A DNA stretch of 64,000 nucleotides from SZAS-103 sp038316385 (lineage in GTDB: Bacteria > Pseudomonadota > Gammaproteobacteria > Xanthomonadales > Xanthomonadaceae). The DNA is taken from positions 1 through 64,000 of the forward strand of contig JBBQAN010000010.1 in NCBI GenBank assembly GCA_038316385.1. Reading direction: 5' to 3'. The translations under genes were made by a program, and so were the position numbers. Positions 20,781-29,487 of this stretch are shown here, piece by piece (the stretch's first letter is position 1; every line of letters starts with the position of its first letter). Under the pieces are notes generated by a model that was given only the letters and a program-made list of their open reading frames with translations, was not told where the DNA came from and ran no database searches.

Positions 20781-21722
20781 ATGGACACCATCCATTCCAA
20801 CGACTTCGATGCAGCCGGTCGCGCGGTACTCTTGTTCCTCCACCAACGGCTCGGTTTCGATCTGTGGATGATCACCCGAACCCAAGGCGATGATTGGATC
20901 GTGCTGCAATCCGAAGACCATGGGTACGGCGTCGCTGCGGGCAAGGTGTTTCCGTGGAGGGATTCCTTCTGTTCGGAAATGGTGAAGGGCAACGGCCCCC
21001 ACATCGCTCCGCAGTCGGACGTGATTCCGGCCTATGCCCTAGCCCCGATAGGGCGTCAGGTGCAGATCAAGGCGTATGCGGGAGTACCCATCGTCCTGAA
21101 GGACGGCAGTCTTTTTGGAACATTGTGCGCGATCGACCCGGTGCCGCAGTCGCCCCAGATCGTCGAACAGGAGGAACTCCTTTTGCTGCTGGGTAGCCTG
21201 CTGAGCACGATCCTGCAACTGGAGCTCAGGTCGGCCGAAGAAGTGCGCCGCTCGGAACGGATCCAAGCCGAAGCGCTCACGGACTCAGTGACGAGGCTGT
21301 ACAACCGGCGGGGTTGGGATCTCCTGTTGGCGGCTGAGGAAGCGCGCTGCAGCCGCTATGGACACCCGGGTGTCATTTTCTATGTCGATCTGGATGGGCT
21401 CAAGCAGATCAACGATTTCCATGGGCACGCCGCTGGAGATGAGCTCATCATCCGGGCGTCGCAGGCGCTGCGCCAGGCGGCGCGCTCGATAGACATCATC
21501 GCGCGGCTGGGCGGTGACGAATTCGGCATTGTGGGTGTCGAATGCGATGTCGTAGGCGCGCAAGCCCTGCTGAAACGCGTGCAGAGCGAGCTCGAAATGG
21601 CAAATGTTAAAGCTTCCATTGGTTTTGCCATGCGCGATCCTTCGATCGGGCTGGCCGGTGCCTGGGTCGAGGCAGACAAGAACATGTACTCGGAAAAGCG
21701 ATCGCAGGCACGAGCGTCTTGA
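20781..21722 (+). CDS. GAF-GGDEF diguanylate cyclase
   Basis: A 313-residue soluble protein that should make c-di-GMP from two GTP. Residues about 5-150 are a GAF domain (LGFDLWMITRTQGDDWIVL, CSEM, YAGVPIVLKDGSLFGTLCAID). Residues about 170-310 are a complete GGDEF domain with the metal-binding FYVDLDGLKQIND, helix GHAAGDELI, an intact RxxD inhibitory site (RSID) and an intact RLGGDEF motif. It lies in the same orientation as the degenerate GAF-GGDEF relative upstream, suggesting duplication followed by decay of one copy (inference). Confidence 0.92.
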   Translation: MDTIHSNDFDAAGRAVLLFLHQRLGFDLWMITRTQGDDWIVLQSEDHGYGVAAGKVFPWRDSFCSEMVKGNGPHIAPQSDVIPAYALAPIGRQVQIKAYAGVPIVLKDGSLFGTLCAIDPVPQSPQIVEQEELLLLLGSLLSTILQLELRSAEEVRRSERIQAEALTDSVTRLYNRRGWDLLLAAEEARCSRYGHPGVIFYVDLDGLKQINDFHGHAAGDELIIRASQALRQAARSIDIIARLGGDEFGIVGVECDVVGAQALLKRVQSELEMANVKASIGFAMRDPSIGLAGAWVEADKNMYSEKRSQARAS

Positions 21723-21796
21723 TTCGCTCCCTTCGCTGTCCATTTGTCGCGCCTACTACTCGCGATTCAGTCGTCCTCCATTGGTCCGAAACAAAG

Positions 21797-21910
21797 CTAT
21801 AGCCGCGTAAATCCATCTTCACTCCACGCCTCACGGCCGACCCCATGGCGCACGAAGAACAAGCCATCGGGGTCGTACTGCTGCTTTGCGGTCCGGATGC
21901 CATCGAATCG
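21797..21910 (-). pseudogene. C-terminal fragment of an FAD-linked oxidase (BBE domain)
   Basis: The last 37 codons of a minus-strand frame read like the end of a berberine-bridge-type FAD oxidoreductase: AKQQYDPDGLFFVRHGVG followed by a tryptophan-containing tail and a stop. No FAD-binding motif or other part of such an enzyme can be followed upstream on any minus frame, so this is a leftover 3' end. It marks the region between the diguanylate cyclase and the aspartyl protease as a site of gene loss. Confidence 0.6.
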
Positions 21911-22025
21911 CCGGGCCGATCTCGCGTCAAGGCGGCACCCCGTCCCAAGTGACGATTGGAGGAGGGAAGGGACGAGCTGCAGTGATGAGGGACGGCGCCG
22001 GCACTGGATGCATCCGGTCGTCCTC

Positions 22026-22280
22026 TCATTCTGAAGCGAGGGCTTGCCGGACTGCTCGCGTAACCGATCGCATGACGCCTGCGTCAACGCCCGCCATCAG
22101 GCATGCCATCGGATTCGTGAACGCCTGAACTGGCAGGCCGCGCCCGATGGTGTCCGCACGGACAGTATCGGACGTCCATTGCCTCAACCGGACGCCCTCT
22201 TGCTCGGGTGATAACCCATTTCGGACGAATGGCACATGCGTCGATGCAATCGTAACGTCCAGAATGAATGGGGCGAACAT
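22026..22280 (-). other. Possible gene fragment of unknown family
   Basis: This 84-codon minus-strand stretch is intergenic, and its translation looks like real protein (STHVPFVRNGLSPEQEG, then QAFTNPMACLMAGVDAGVM). I do not recognise the family. The frame continues upstream only as an antisense of the aspartyl protease gene, so if it was once coding, its 5' part is gone or replaced. It could also be chance open frame in GC-rich DNA. It lies near the FAD-oxidase remnant on the same strand. Confidence 0.25.
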
Positions 22281-22319
22281 TCGTTCGCGAATTCCCATCC
22301 CGCCCACTTCGAGGTCGTC

Positions 22320-23507
22320 ATGCGTCGCTCCATCCGTGTGCCTGCTACATCGCTGTGCATCGCTGTCCTTGCCGCCGGAACTGCACTCGCGGCGCCCACC
22401 CAGACACCGGCCGACAAACGATTCGCCGAGGGCGCATTCGAACAGGCGCTGCCGCTGTATCAGGCCGCGGTGAAGAGCAACCCGAAAGACGCGCATGCGT
22501 TGACACAACTCGGCGAGATTGCCCTGTACGCCAACCGCCTGCCGGATGCCAGGCGCAACTTCGAGGCAGCGCTGCGCGTCGATCCGTCCAACCGGATTGC
22601 AAAAGGCGAACTCGTGGAAATCCAGGCCCGAAGCGGCGCCAATGGCAGCTATCGCATCGAAGGCGGCGAGCAATCCGCGACGATTCCGTTCGTGGTCACC
22701 GATCCGTTGCCGATCATCAAGTTGCGCATCAATGGCCAGCGTGATGCGAATTTTCTGATCGATACGGGCGCGCCCGGTGTCGTGCTCGATCCGGCCGTCG
22801 CCAAGGCGCTCCACCTCGATGTCAAATCGGCAGGTCAGGGCACTTTTGCCGGCGGTGAGCATGCGGGCGTGAGCAAGTCCAGCATCGATTCGATCGCTCT
22901 TGGCACCGTCACGATCCACAACGTGCCGGTCGTGGTGATGCCGATGGAAGGCGCGCCTGCGCCAACCGGGATGCACCTCGACGGAATCATTGGCACAAGC
23001 CTGTTCTATCACTTCCTCGCGACGCTCGACTATTCCCACGGGCGGCTCATTCTCGAACCGCGTTCGAATTCCGCGCGCTTCGAGCAGGCAGCCAAGCAGC
23101 GTGGCGACAGCGTCGTGCCGATGTGGTACGTGCCCGATCACTTCCTTTTCGCGCGAGCGCAGGTCAAGGGCGCCGCCCCGGCGCTGTTCAACGTCGATAC
23201 CGGCGCTCCCGGTCTGGGCGTGCAAGTCTCCAGCGATCTGATGCACAGATCGCACATCGCACTCGACAACAGCCACAAGAGCCAGATGCGCGGACCCGGC
23301 GGTGATGTCGCCACGATCAATTTCACCGCCTCGGTCACCGTGGGCGCCATCCACGCGGACAAGCTTCCGGCGATGCTTACGCCAGGCGGCGATCAGTACG
23401 GGATCTTCCCGTTCGCGGTCGGTGGCACGGTGTCGCACGAGTTCTTCCGAAAGCGTGCGGTGAGCTTCGATTTCGAAGCGATGCAGATGGTGATCACCCG
23501 GCAGTGA
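22320..23507 (+). CDS. Exported TPR/retropepsin-like aspartyl protease
   Basis: A 395-residue product with a signal peptide (cleavage near ALAAP), two tetratricopeptide-type helices (residues about 30-95, EQALPLYQAAVKSNPKDAHA) and two aspartyl-protease-like halves. Each half has a catalytic-type motif, LIDTGAPGVVL and NVDTGAPGLGV, plus a flap/GIIGTSLFYHF segment. Having two Asp-Thr-Gly motifs in one chain fits a self-contained two-lobed enzyme of the retropepsin-like bacterial family. The ATG at 22320 is chosen over the open upstream frame because it starts the signal peptide. Substrate is unknown; no operon partner. Confidence 0.8.
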   Translation: MRRSIRVPATSLCIAVLAAGTALAAPTQTPADKRFAEGAFEQALPLYQAAVKSNPKDAHALTQLGEIALYANRLPDARRNFEAALRVDPSNRIAKGELVEIQARSGANGSYRIEGGEQSATIPFVVTDPLPIIKLRINGQRDANFLIDTGAPGVVLDPAVAKALHLDVKSAGQGTFAGGEHAGVSKSSIDSIALGTVTIHNVPVVVMPMEGAPAPTGMHLDGIIGTSLFYHFLATLDYSHGRLILEPRSNSARFEQAAKQRGDSVVPMWYVPDHFLFARAQVKGAAPALFNVDTGAPGLGVQVSSDLMHRSHIALDNSHKSQMRGPGGDVATINFTASVTVGAIHADKLPAMLTPGGDQYGIFPFAVGGTVSHEFFRKRAVSFDFEAMQMVITRQ

Positions 23508-23636
23508 TGGAGGCGAGGGGTTTCTGGCGACTGCGAATGGGAGAATGCCGAGCCGCCATCGGGCACGCGGTTGGGGCTCTCGCCCACTGTAGAAGAACTC
23601 AAGACACAGGGCGTTGGCTGTCACTCGGAGGTCTTT

Positions 23637-23840
23637 GTGGCTGAGTTTTCCCCACAGGCAAATCGCGCTCGCCGGGCCCAAGGCGCAATCTTCCTTTTCG
23701 GCTTCGGCGGTGCCTGGCTGAGCGCCTACGTCATTGAACTATTGCGCAAACGTCCCATCCCGTTGCTGGCCATCGCCACGCCACGGCTTGCCTCATCGGC
23801 GTCGCTTACAAGCGTTAAAGCCGCAATCGCCCGGCGTTGA
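23637..23840 (+). pseudogene. Probable 5' fragment of a membrane-protein gene
   Basis: A GTG start at 23637 has a strong ribosome-binding site (CGGAGGT, about 5 nt upstream). The 67-codon frame has a basic N-terminus and one hydrophobic segment (GAIFLFGFGGAWLSAYVIEL), then loses protein-like character and stops. It looks like the surviving start of a longer integral membrane protein. I do not recognise the family. A genuine single-helix peptide is the alternative. Confidence 0.35.
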
Positions 23841-23892
23841 TCGGACAGGCTTTCTGCAGAGGTACTGCGGGCCAAGCGCATGTTCAGGTTCT

Positions 23893-24528
23893 TCAGGCCT
23901 GCACGCTCGCGCGTCGCCACACCAGGCAGCGATTGTTCGCCGGCATCGCAATATCCGCCACCAGGCGCAGCCCGATCGATTGCGCCAGGGCATCCACTGC
24001 CGCGACGTCGCGCAAACCCATCTGTGGCGCGCGCGCCTTGAGGTCTGCATCGAACGCGGCATTACTGTCGCTGGTGAAGTGCCCGGCGATGTTGAACGGC
24101 CCGTAGACCACGATCGTCGCGTCGGCACAAAGCACCGCGTCGAGTCCCGCGAACATCGCCTGCACCTCGGGCCAGCCCATGATGTGCAGCGTATTGGCAC
24201 TGAACAGTGCATCGAACCCGCGTGCATCCACCGACGCGTGCAGCGCAAGGGAATTCCAGTCAAATGTTGCAACATCGAGCTCGATCGCCGTGGGCGTGTT
24301 CGGCAACGCTGCCGAATCGATCCATGCGCGGATGCCCGGAAGGTTGTCCGCGCGATCCGAACACTGCCACATCAGGTGCGGCATCGCGGCCGCGAAATAC
24401 ACCGCGTGCTGTCCGGTGCCGCTGCCGATCTCCAGCACGCGCTCGCCTCCGGCCAAATGGGTGCGCAACACGTCCAGGATCGGATCGCGATTGCGCTGCG
24501 TTGCGGGTGCGTGCGGTTTTTCGATCAC
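23893..24528 (-). CDS. DUF938 SAM-dependent methyltransferase-like protein
   Basis: A 211-residue class-I methyltransferase-fold protein. The SAM-binding motif is VLEIGSGTGQHAVYFA (residues about 30-46), preceded by the DUF938-typical start with RNRDPILDVL. Downstream motifs ANTLHIMGW and VVYGPFNIAG also fit the family. The start is a GTG. The substrate is not known for this family. The gene stands alone, downstream of the serine hydrolase on the same strand with a 63-nt gap. Confidence 0.85.
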   Translation of the reverse strand: MIEKPHAPATQRNRDPILDVLRTHLAGGERVLEIGSGTGQHAVYFAAAMPHLMWQCSDRADNLPGIRAWIDSAALPNTPTAIELDVATFDWNSLALHASVDARGFDALFSANTLHIMGWPEVQAMFAGLDAVLCADATIVVYGPFNIAGHFTSDSNAAFDADLKARAPQMGLRDVAAVDALAQSIGLRLVADIAMPANNRCLVWRRASVQA

Positions 24529-24591
24529 CGCCAGGCTCCAGTCAGTGCGGCTTCGTCGCAGGTTACATACGTCTCATGGACCGCGAAAGCA

Positions 24592-26274
24592 TCACTGATC
24601 GGCGCCGCGCTTGAACTCCACCGTCTGTCCGTCCTGTTTGAGCGTCATTGTCTTTACCGCGCCGCTTGCCGGCGCAAACTCCAGCGTCGCGTCAACTTCG
24701 ATCAGAAAGAAGTGGTCCTGCGATTGCGCGTACAACATTAACGCGGACTGCCCCGTCATCTGGGTCTTCAATGCGTCGCCATCCATGAACACGCGCATCG
24801 TCATGCCATCACTGGTGTAGTTGCCGACCACACGTTGCAGTGCTGCGCTTGGCAGCGCGACGGCCGTGCGTTCTGCAGGCAACGGATCGGTTGTCAGCGG
24901 CGCCCCGTCGCCCTGGCCTTCGCCGTCCTGGAACACGCGCATCCCGGTGATCGAACCTTTCGCGTTACGCTCGATGCGCAGCAGCGTGAACGACCCCGGG
25001 TACGCAAATTCATCAGTGGCAATGGGAACCAGCGGCGTACGCGTGCCACCCGTGCGCTGCGAGGTCAGCGCGCCGTCGTGCATGCGCAACACGCGCGTGG
25101 CCTTGTCGTCGATGCGATACACGCCTTCGTATGTTTTCAGTGTGGCCGCACTCATCGCGATCGGCTTGACCTCCGGATACGGATCGCCGAGCGCTACCGC
25201 CCCGATACTCGCCGCAATGCGGTCCGGGGCGCTGGTTCCCGTTGGATCGCTGTCGGAATTGTGCAGCACGATCACGCTCAGCGCGGTATCGGGAACCCAG
25301 GTCAATTCGGCCGTGAAGCCAAAGATGCCGCCGTCGTGCTGGATCGTCGGATGGCCGCGCAGGGTCTGGCGTTCGAGGCCAAAGCCGTAATGGCCGGCCT
25401 GGGCCTTGCCGGTCGGGGTGATCATCTGCCGGTACATCGCATCCGACAACACCTTGCCGCCGTGCAACGCGCGATTCCAGCGCAGCAGGTCGTCCACCGT
25501 TGACACCAGCGAACCGGCCGCGTGCGGCTGGGTCATGCTGATGTAGAGCGACGGCACCACCTTGTCCGCATCCATGCTGTATCCATGCACCATGCCGGGG
25601 ATGATCGCGTGGTCGTCGCCGAAGCGGGTGTGGCTCATACCCAGCGGGGCGAACAACGCCTTCTGCAGGTACACATACCAGGGCAGGCCGGTGACCTTCT
25701 CGATCACCGCGCCCACCAGCACGTAGCCCGAGTTGCTGTAGTTCCAGCCCTCGCCCGGCGCAAAATCCGCAGGCTGGTCCTTGAACGTGTCGACCAACTG
25801 CGCCGTACTCAGGTCGGCGCGGATGGGCAGCTCCATCCTTCCGGGAATCTCGGTGTAGTTCTTCACGCCCGACGTGTGATTGAGCAACTCCCGCACGGTG
25901 ATCCTGCCGCCATTGGGGTACGTGGGCAGGAACTTCGACAACGGATCGTCCAGCGACAGCTTCCCTGCTTCGACCAGCTTGAGCAAACCAGCAGCGGCAA
26001 ACTGCTTGGTGATCGACCCCAGGCGAAATTCCTGGTCGGCCGACAACGGAACCCCGAGCTCGATGTCCGCCATCCCGCGCACACCGCGGTACAGCACCTG
26101 ATCGCCACGCGCGACCAGCACCACAGTACCGGGGCCATTGGCGGCATAGCTGTCCGCAAGCAATTTGTCCGCATACAGCGCTACCTGTTCGCGCGATGGC
26201 GGAACGGCATCCTTCGCATGCACCGGCTGCGCGAGGACGCCAGCCATCAACACCACACACATCACCAAACGCAT
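24592..26274 (-). CDS. Exported serine hydrolase, beta-lactamase/PBP (class C) family
   Basis: A 560-residue protein with a signal peptide ending near VHAKD and a class-C beta-lactamase/esterase-like domain (residues about 30-350). Catalytic motifs are SxxK as SITK in FRLGSITKQFAAAG, YxN as YSN in WNYSNSGYVLVG, and HDGG at the third motif position. About 200 further residues form a C-terminal barrel-like domain common in these exported hydrolases. It could be a peptidase or esterase rather than an antibiotic-resistance enzyme. Nothing nearby indicates the substrate. Confidence 0.88.
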   Translation of the reverse strand: MRLVMCVVLMAGVLAQPVHAKDAVPPSREQVALYADKLLADSYAANGPGTVVLVARGDQVLYRGVRGMADIELGVPLSADQEFRLGSITKQFAAAGLLKLVEAGKLSLDDPLSKFLPTYPNGGRITVRELLNHTSGVKNYTEIPGRMELPIRADLSTAQLVDTFKDQPADFAPGEGWNYSNSGYVLVGAVIEKVTGLPWYVYLQKALFAPLGMSHTRFGDDHAIIPGMVHGYSMDADKVVPSLYISMTQPHAAGSLVSTVDDLLRWNRALHGGKVLSDAMYRQMITPTGKAQAGHYGFGLERQTLRGHPTIQHDGGIFGFTAELTWVPDTALSVIVLHNSDSDPTGTSAPDRIAASIGAVALGDPYPEVKPIAMSAATLKTYEGVYRIDDKATRVLRMHDGALTSQRTGGTRTPLVPIATDEFAYPGSFTLLRIERNAKGSITGMRVFQDGEGQGDGAPLTTDPLPAERTAVALPSAALQRVVGNYTSDGMTMRVFMDGDALKTQMTGQSALMLYAQSQDHFFLIEVDATLEFAPASGAVKTMTLKQDGQTVEFKRGADQ

Positions 26275-26516
26275 CGCCTGCTCCGTGGGTTATTCGATAG
26301 CGATGTCGGATTCGACAGCACGCTATGACGCAGTGTGTGCTGTGCGATACGGACATCGCTCAATCGAGTGATGGCTGCAAACCCGCAGCGGATTCATGCA
26401 AGCGCGACCCTAGCAGCATTTCTTGGGTCTCGTCGGACGATGTGGTGCGGGCCGATGATGCAATGGCCAGGCAGTGCTTCTGGCCGCGTGGCGAACGACG
26501 CAGTGCGACCTATTGT

Positions 26517-26653
26517 GTTGAAAAACTCGCCCGCTCAATCTGGAATTCGAGAAATGAGCCACGAGAGTGCGATACCCCACAGGCAAAAGAACAAAATTCC
26601 GCTGAAAACGAAGCGTTTTCGGGGTTCTTTTGAAACGTCGGGAGTTTTTCAAC
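26517..26653. repeat. MITE-like element with 12-bp terminal inverted repeats
   Basis: The 137-bp segment begins with GTTGAAAAACTC and ends with its exact reverse complement GAGTTTTTCAAC. Inside is a small hairpin (GAAAACG-AAG-CGTTTTC). No transposase frame is present. A 9-bp direct repeat CCTATTGTG occurs at 26509-26517 and 26732-26740, overlapping the left end and lying 79 bp beyond the right one, so it is not a clean target duplication. The rest of the gap 26275-26947 shows only a promoter candidate. Confidence 0.5.
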
Positions 26654-26812
26654 GGAATTGACCCAAAGCGGAAGTTGGAGAGCGGCAGCTTTCGGAAATT
26701 CTTTCGGACCAAGATCCCGGTCACCGCGCTGCCTATTGTGCTTCCTGTGGTTGTCCAGCAAAAAAGGGATCACTACCCATCCGCTCGACCGAGCTGTTTC
26801 CAGAAGAACTTT

Positions 26813-26841
26813 TTGAATATCGCCTCTCGTTGTGCTAGGGT
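26813..26841 (+). promoter_or_regulatory. Candidate promoter of the PQQ-dehydrogenase/oxidase cluster
   Basis: A -35-like TTGAAT (26813-26818), 17-nt spacer and -10-like TAGGGT (26836-26841) lie about 105 nt before the start codon. Both boxes are imperfect. It is the best match seen in the upstream gap. Confidence 0.3.
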
Positions 26842-26947
26842 GGGAGACGCCACTGCCGCCGCAAGAACGGTCAGCGGATCCCGCGCTAGCATGCGATGTG
26901 GATGGCGCAGGTCGTGAATGCGAGCGACACCAGTCAAGGAGAGACGG

Positions 26948-28828
26948 GTGAAGTTCTTGTTACAGCAAGTTGCAGAAAGCAACGGCCGCTGTCGATCTTG
27001 TTCCAGCGCTCTCGTTGCAATCGCCATCCCAATGCTGATGGCCTGCGGCCCACTTGAGGCGTCCGGCAACCTCGCGCAGGTCGCCTCAGCGCAGCCTGCC
27101 GTAACGGTTGCTCTGAGCCATCATGCGTTCAATCCGGCTCCTGACGACCCGCCGGGAGAGTGGCGCAGCCAAGCCCGCGATTATGCCAACACGCGCTACA
27201 GCGCGCTCGACCAGATCAATACGTCCAACGTCAGCCGGTTACATGTGGCGTGGTCGTTCTCAGACGGCGTGCAGTACGGCCATGAAGGCGCCCCGCTGGT
27301 CGTCGGCGACACGATGTATCTCGTCTCGCCATTCCCGGACAAGGCTTATGCGCTGGACCTGACCAAGCCCGGCGCGCCGGTGAAGTGGATGTTCAATCCG
27401 CATCCTTCGGAGATGGCGGTGGGCAAGGCGTGCTGCGACGCGGTGCTGCGCGGCTGGGCGTATGGCGACGGCAAGCTGGTCTACAACCTGCTCGACGACC
27501 ATGTCGTGGCGGTGGATGCGCAGACCGGCAAGGAGCTCTGGCGCACCAAGATGGCCAATGTCGAGAGCGGCATGACCATGACCTCACCAGCCATGATCGT
27601 CGGCAACAAGGTATTCGTCGGCAATTCGGGTGGCGAGATGGGCGTGTCCGGATGGTTCGCCGCGCTCGACCTGCAGACCGGCAAGCAATTGTGGCGCGCC
27701 TATTCCGTGGGCAACGACGCATTGGTGAAGATTGGCGCCCGCTTCAAACCGTTCTACCCGCAATACAAGGGCAAGGATCTCGGCCTGAAATCGTGGCCGG
27801 CGGGCATGGCGATGACTGGCGCCGGAGCGGCGTGGGGTTTTCCGTCGTACGACCCCGACACCAATCTGGTCTTCTACGGTACGTCCAACCCCGGACCGCG
27901 CGTGCCCGCGCAACGCCCGGGCGACAACCTGTGGTCGTCGACGATGTTCGCGCGCGATGCCGACACTGGCGAAGCGGTTTGGGCGTACCAGTTCACCCCG
28001 CATGACGAGTGGGACTACGACGGTGTCAATGAGGCGGTGCTGCTCGATTTGCCGATCAACGGACGCATGCGCAAGACGATGGTGCACTTCGATCGCAACA
28101 CCTACGCCTACGTGCTCGATCGCACGACGGGCGAGGTGCTCAAGGCCGATCCGTTCGCGTACCAGGACTGGTCCACCGGCTTCGATGCGAAGACCGGTCG
28201 TCCCGTGGTCGATCCGGCCAAGCATCCCAAGCCCGGCGTCGCGCTCAAGGTCTGTCCACCCGATATCGGGCAGAAGGATTGGGAGCCGCCCGCGTTCTCG
28301 CCGCGCACCGGTCTGTTGTACGTCGGCATTTTCAACATCTGCATGAACCTCACCGACCACAAGGTCAGCTACATCCCGGGCACGCCGTACGACGGCATGG
28401 AGATGAAACGCATGTCTGTCGATGGACCGAAGGGCGACTGGGGCGCATTCATCGCGTGGGATCCCGTCGCAGGCAAGCGCGCGTGGACGGTACCCGAGAA
28501 ATTCATGGTGATGTCCGGCGCAGTGGCGACGGCCGGCGACCTGGTGTTTTATGGAACCTCCGATGGCTGGTTCCGCGCGGTCGATGCGCGCAATGGCAAG
28601 GTGCTGTGGCAGCAGAAATTGTCGTCCGGGATCATTGGTCAGCCGATCACCTACATGGGTCCCGATGGCCACCAGTACATCGCGATCCCGAGCGGCGTGG
28701 GCGGTGCGGCCGGCGTACAGAAGGCGCGGCCGGGTTACCCGTCGCGCGGCTCGACGCTGTATGTGTTCTCGCTGGACGGAGTTGGCGCGGCGCCTGCGCC
28801 CCCCAAGGCTGCCGGTGGACAGCCATGA
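26948..28828 (+). CDS. Lipoprotein PQQ-dependent alcohol dehydrogenase with lanthanide-type active site
   Basis: A quinoprotein of the methanol/ethanol dehydrogenase family that oxidises a primary alcohol (or aldehyde) in the periplasm and passes electrons to cytochrome c. GTG 26948 was chosen because AAGGAG lies 6 nt upstream; this gives 626 residues. A lipobox LMAC puts the lipidated Cys at 33 after an unusually long n-region. The eight-bladed propeller has the adjacent-cysteine pair Cys162-Cys163, Glu230, Asn314, and catalytic Asp356 followed by Asp358 in EWDYDG. The second Asp marks lanthanide-dependent enzymes (XoxF, PedH); calcium enzymes carry Ala or Ser there. It heads the cluster and overlaps the cytochrome gene (ATGA). 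The substrate is unknown. Confidence 0.9.
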   Translation: MKFLLQQVAESNGRCRSCSSALVAIAIPMLMACGPLEASGNLAQVASAQPAVTVALSHHAFNPAPDDPPGEWRSQARDYANTRYSALDQINTSNVSRLHVAWSFSDGVQYGHEGAPLVVGDTMYLVSPFPDKAYALDLTKPGAPVKWMFNPHPSEMAVGKACCDAVLRGWAYGDGKLVYNLLDDHVVAVDAQTGKELWRTKMANVESGMTMTSPAMIVGNKVFVGNSGGEMGVSGWFAALDLQTGKQLWRAYSVGNDALVKIGARFKPFYPQYKGKDLGLKSWPAGMAMTGAGAAWGFPSYDPDTNLVFYGTSNPGPRVPAQRPGDNLWSSTMFARDADTGEAVWAYQFTPHDEWDYDGVNEAVLLDLPINGRMRKTMVHFDRNTYAYVLDRTTGEVLKADPFAYQDWSTGFDAKTGRPVVDPAKHPKPGVALKVCPPDIGQKDWEPPAFSPRTGLLYVGIFNICMNLTDHKVSYIPGTPYDGMEMKRMSVDGPKGDWGAFIAWDPVAGKRAWTVPEKFMVMSGAVATAGDLVFYGTSDGWFRAVDARNGKVLWQQKLSSGIIGQPITYMGPDGHQYIAIPSGVGGAAGVQKARPGYPSRGSTLYVFSLDGVGAAPAPPKAAGGQP

Positions 28829-29487
28829 AAACGGGCAATGCGCTCGCCGGGATGCTCGGATGCGCGGTGGTCGGCGCCGCGTTTGCCGGGTGGGCGTCGA
28901 GCTGGCATCAGGCAACGCCCCAGCAAGCCGCGGCGATGGCGGCACATCCCCGGCCGCTCGCTGCGCTGACCGCACCGGAAGCCGATCTCGCCGGCGCTCC
29001 ACAGCTGCAATGGCCGCTGACCCTCGCCAATCCTCTCGGCGAAGGACCCGAAGTGGTGATGGACGGCAAGCACCTGTACCAGTCCATGAACTGCGCCGGC
29101 TGCCACGGCTATGACGGCGGCGGCAACATGGGCCCCAATCTGGCCGATGCGTACTGGATCTATGGCGGCACGCCCGCAGCGATCTACCGCAGTATCGCTC
29201 TGGGTCATCCCAAGGGCATGCCGGCGTGGGGACGTGCATTGCCGGCCCAATCGATCTGGCAACTCACGGCCTACGTCGGCTCGCTCGGGGGAGGCGTGCC
29301 GCCGAACCAGGCGCAGGCCGCTTTGCAGGGCGATTTCCAAGGTGGAAAACCTGAAAACGTCACTTCACAACGCAAAGGCCAAGCGACGGGTGCATCAGCC
29401 GCGGATCCAGCCGAGGAAGCGGGAGAGTGGGCTGGCGGCCGCGGAATGCATGCCGACGACTCTGACGACGTGCCTGGCCAACAATGA
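28825..29487 (+). CDS. Class I cytochrome c, likely electron acceptor of the PQQ dehydrogenase
   Basis: A 220-residue exported protein with an N-terminal signal/anchor helix and one heme c site CAGCH (residues 90-94). The likely axial methionine is in KGMPAWG. About 60 disordered acidic residues follow the domain. The start overlaps the dehydrogenase stop, and the end overlaps the oxidase subunit II gene, both by 4 nt. The position between a quinoprotein and an oxidase strongly suggests it carries electrons between them (inference). Confidence 0.88.
   Translation: MKTGNALAGMLGCAVVGAAFAGWASSWHQATPQQAAAMAAHPRPLAALTAPEADLAGAPQLQWPLTLANPLGEGPEVVMDGKHLYQSMNCAGCHGYDGGGNMGPNLADAYWIYGGTPAAIYRSIALGHPKGMPAWGRALPAQSIWQLTAYVGSLGGGVPPNQAQAALQGDFQGGKPENVTSQRKGQATGASAADPAEEAGEWAGGRGMHADDSDDVPGQQ

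Noticed and set aside
22026..23681. 551-codon minus-strand frame across the aspartyl protease gene
   Set aside because: Most of it mirrors the protease gene, whose signal peptide and two DTGAP motifs fix the coding strand. Only the intergenic last 84 codons are kept as a doubtful fragment.
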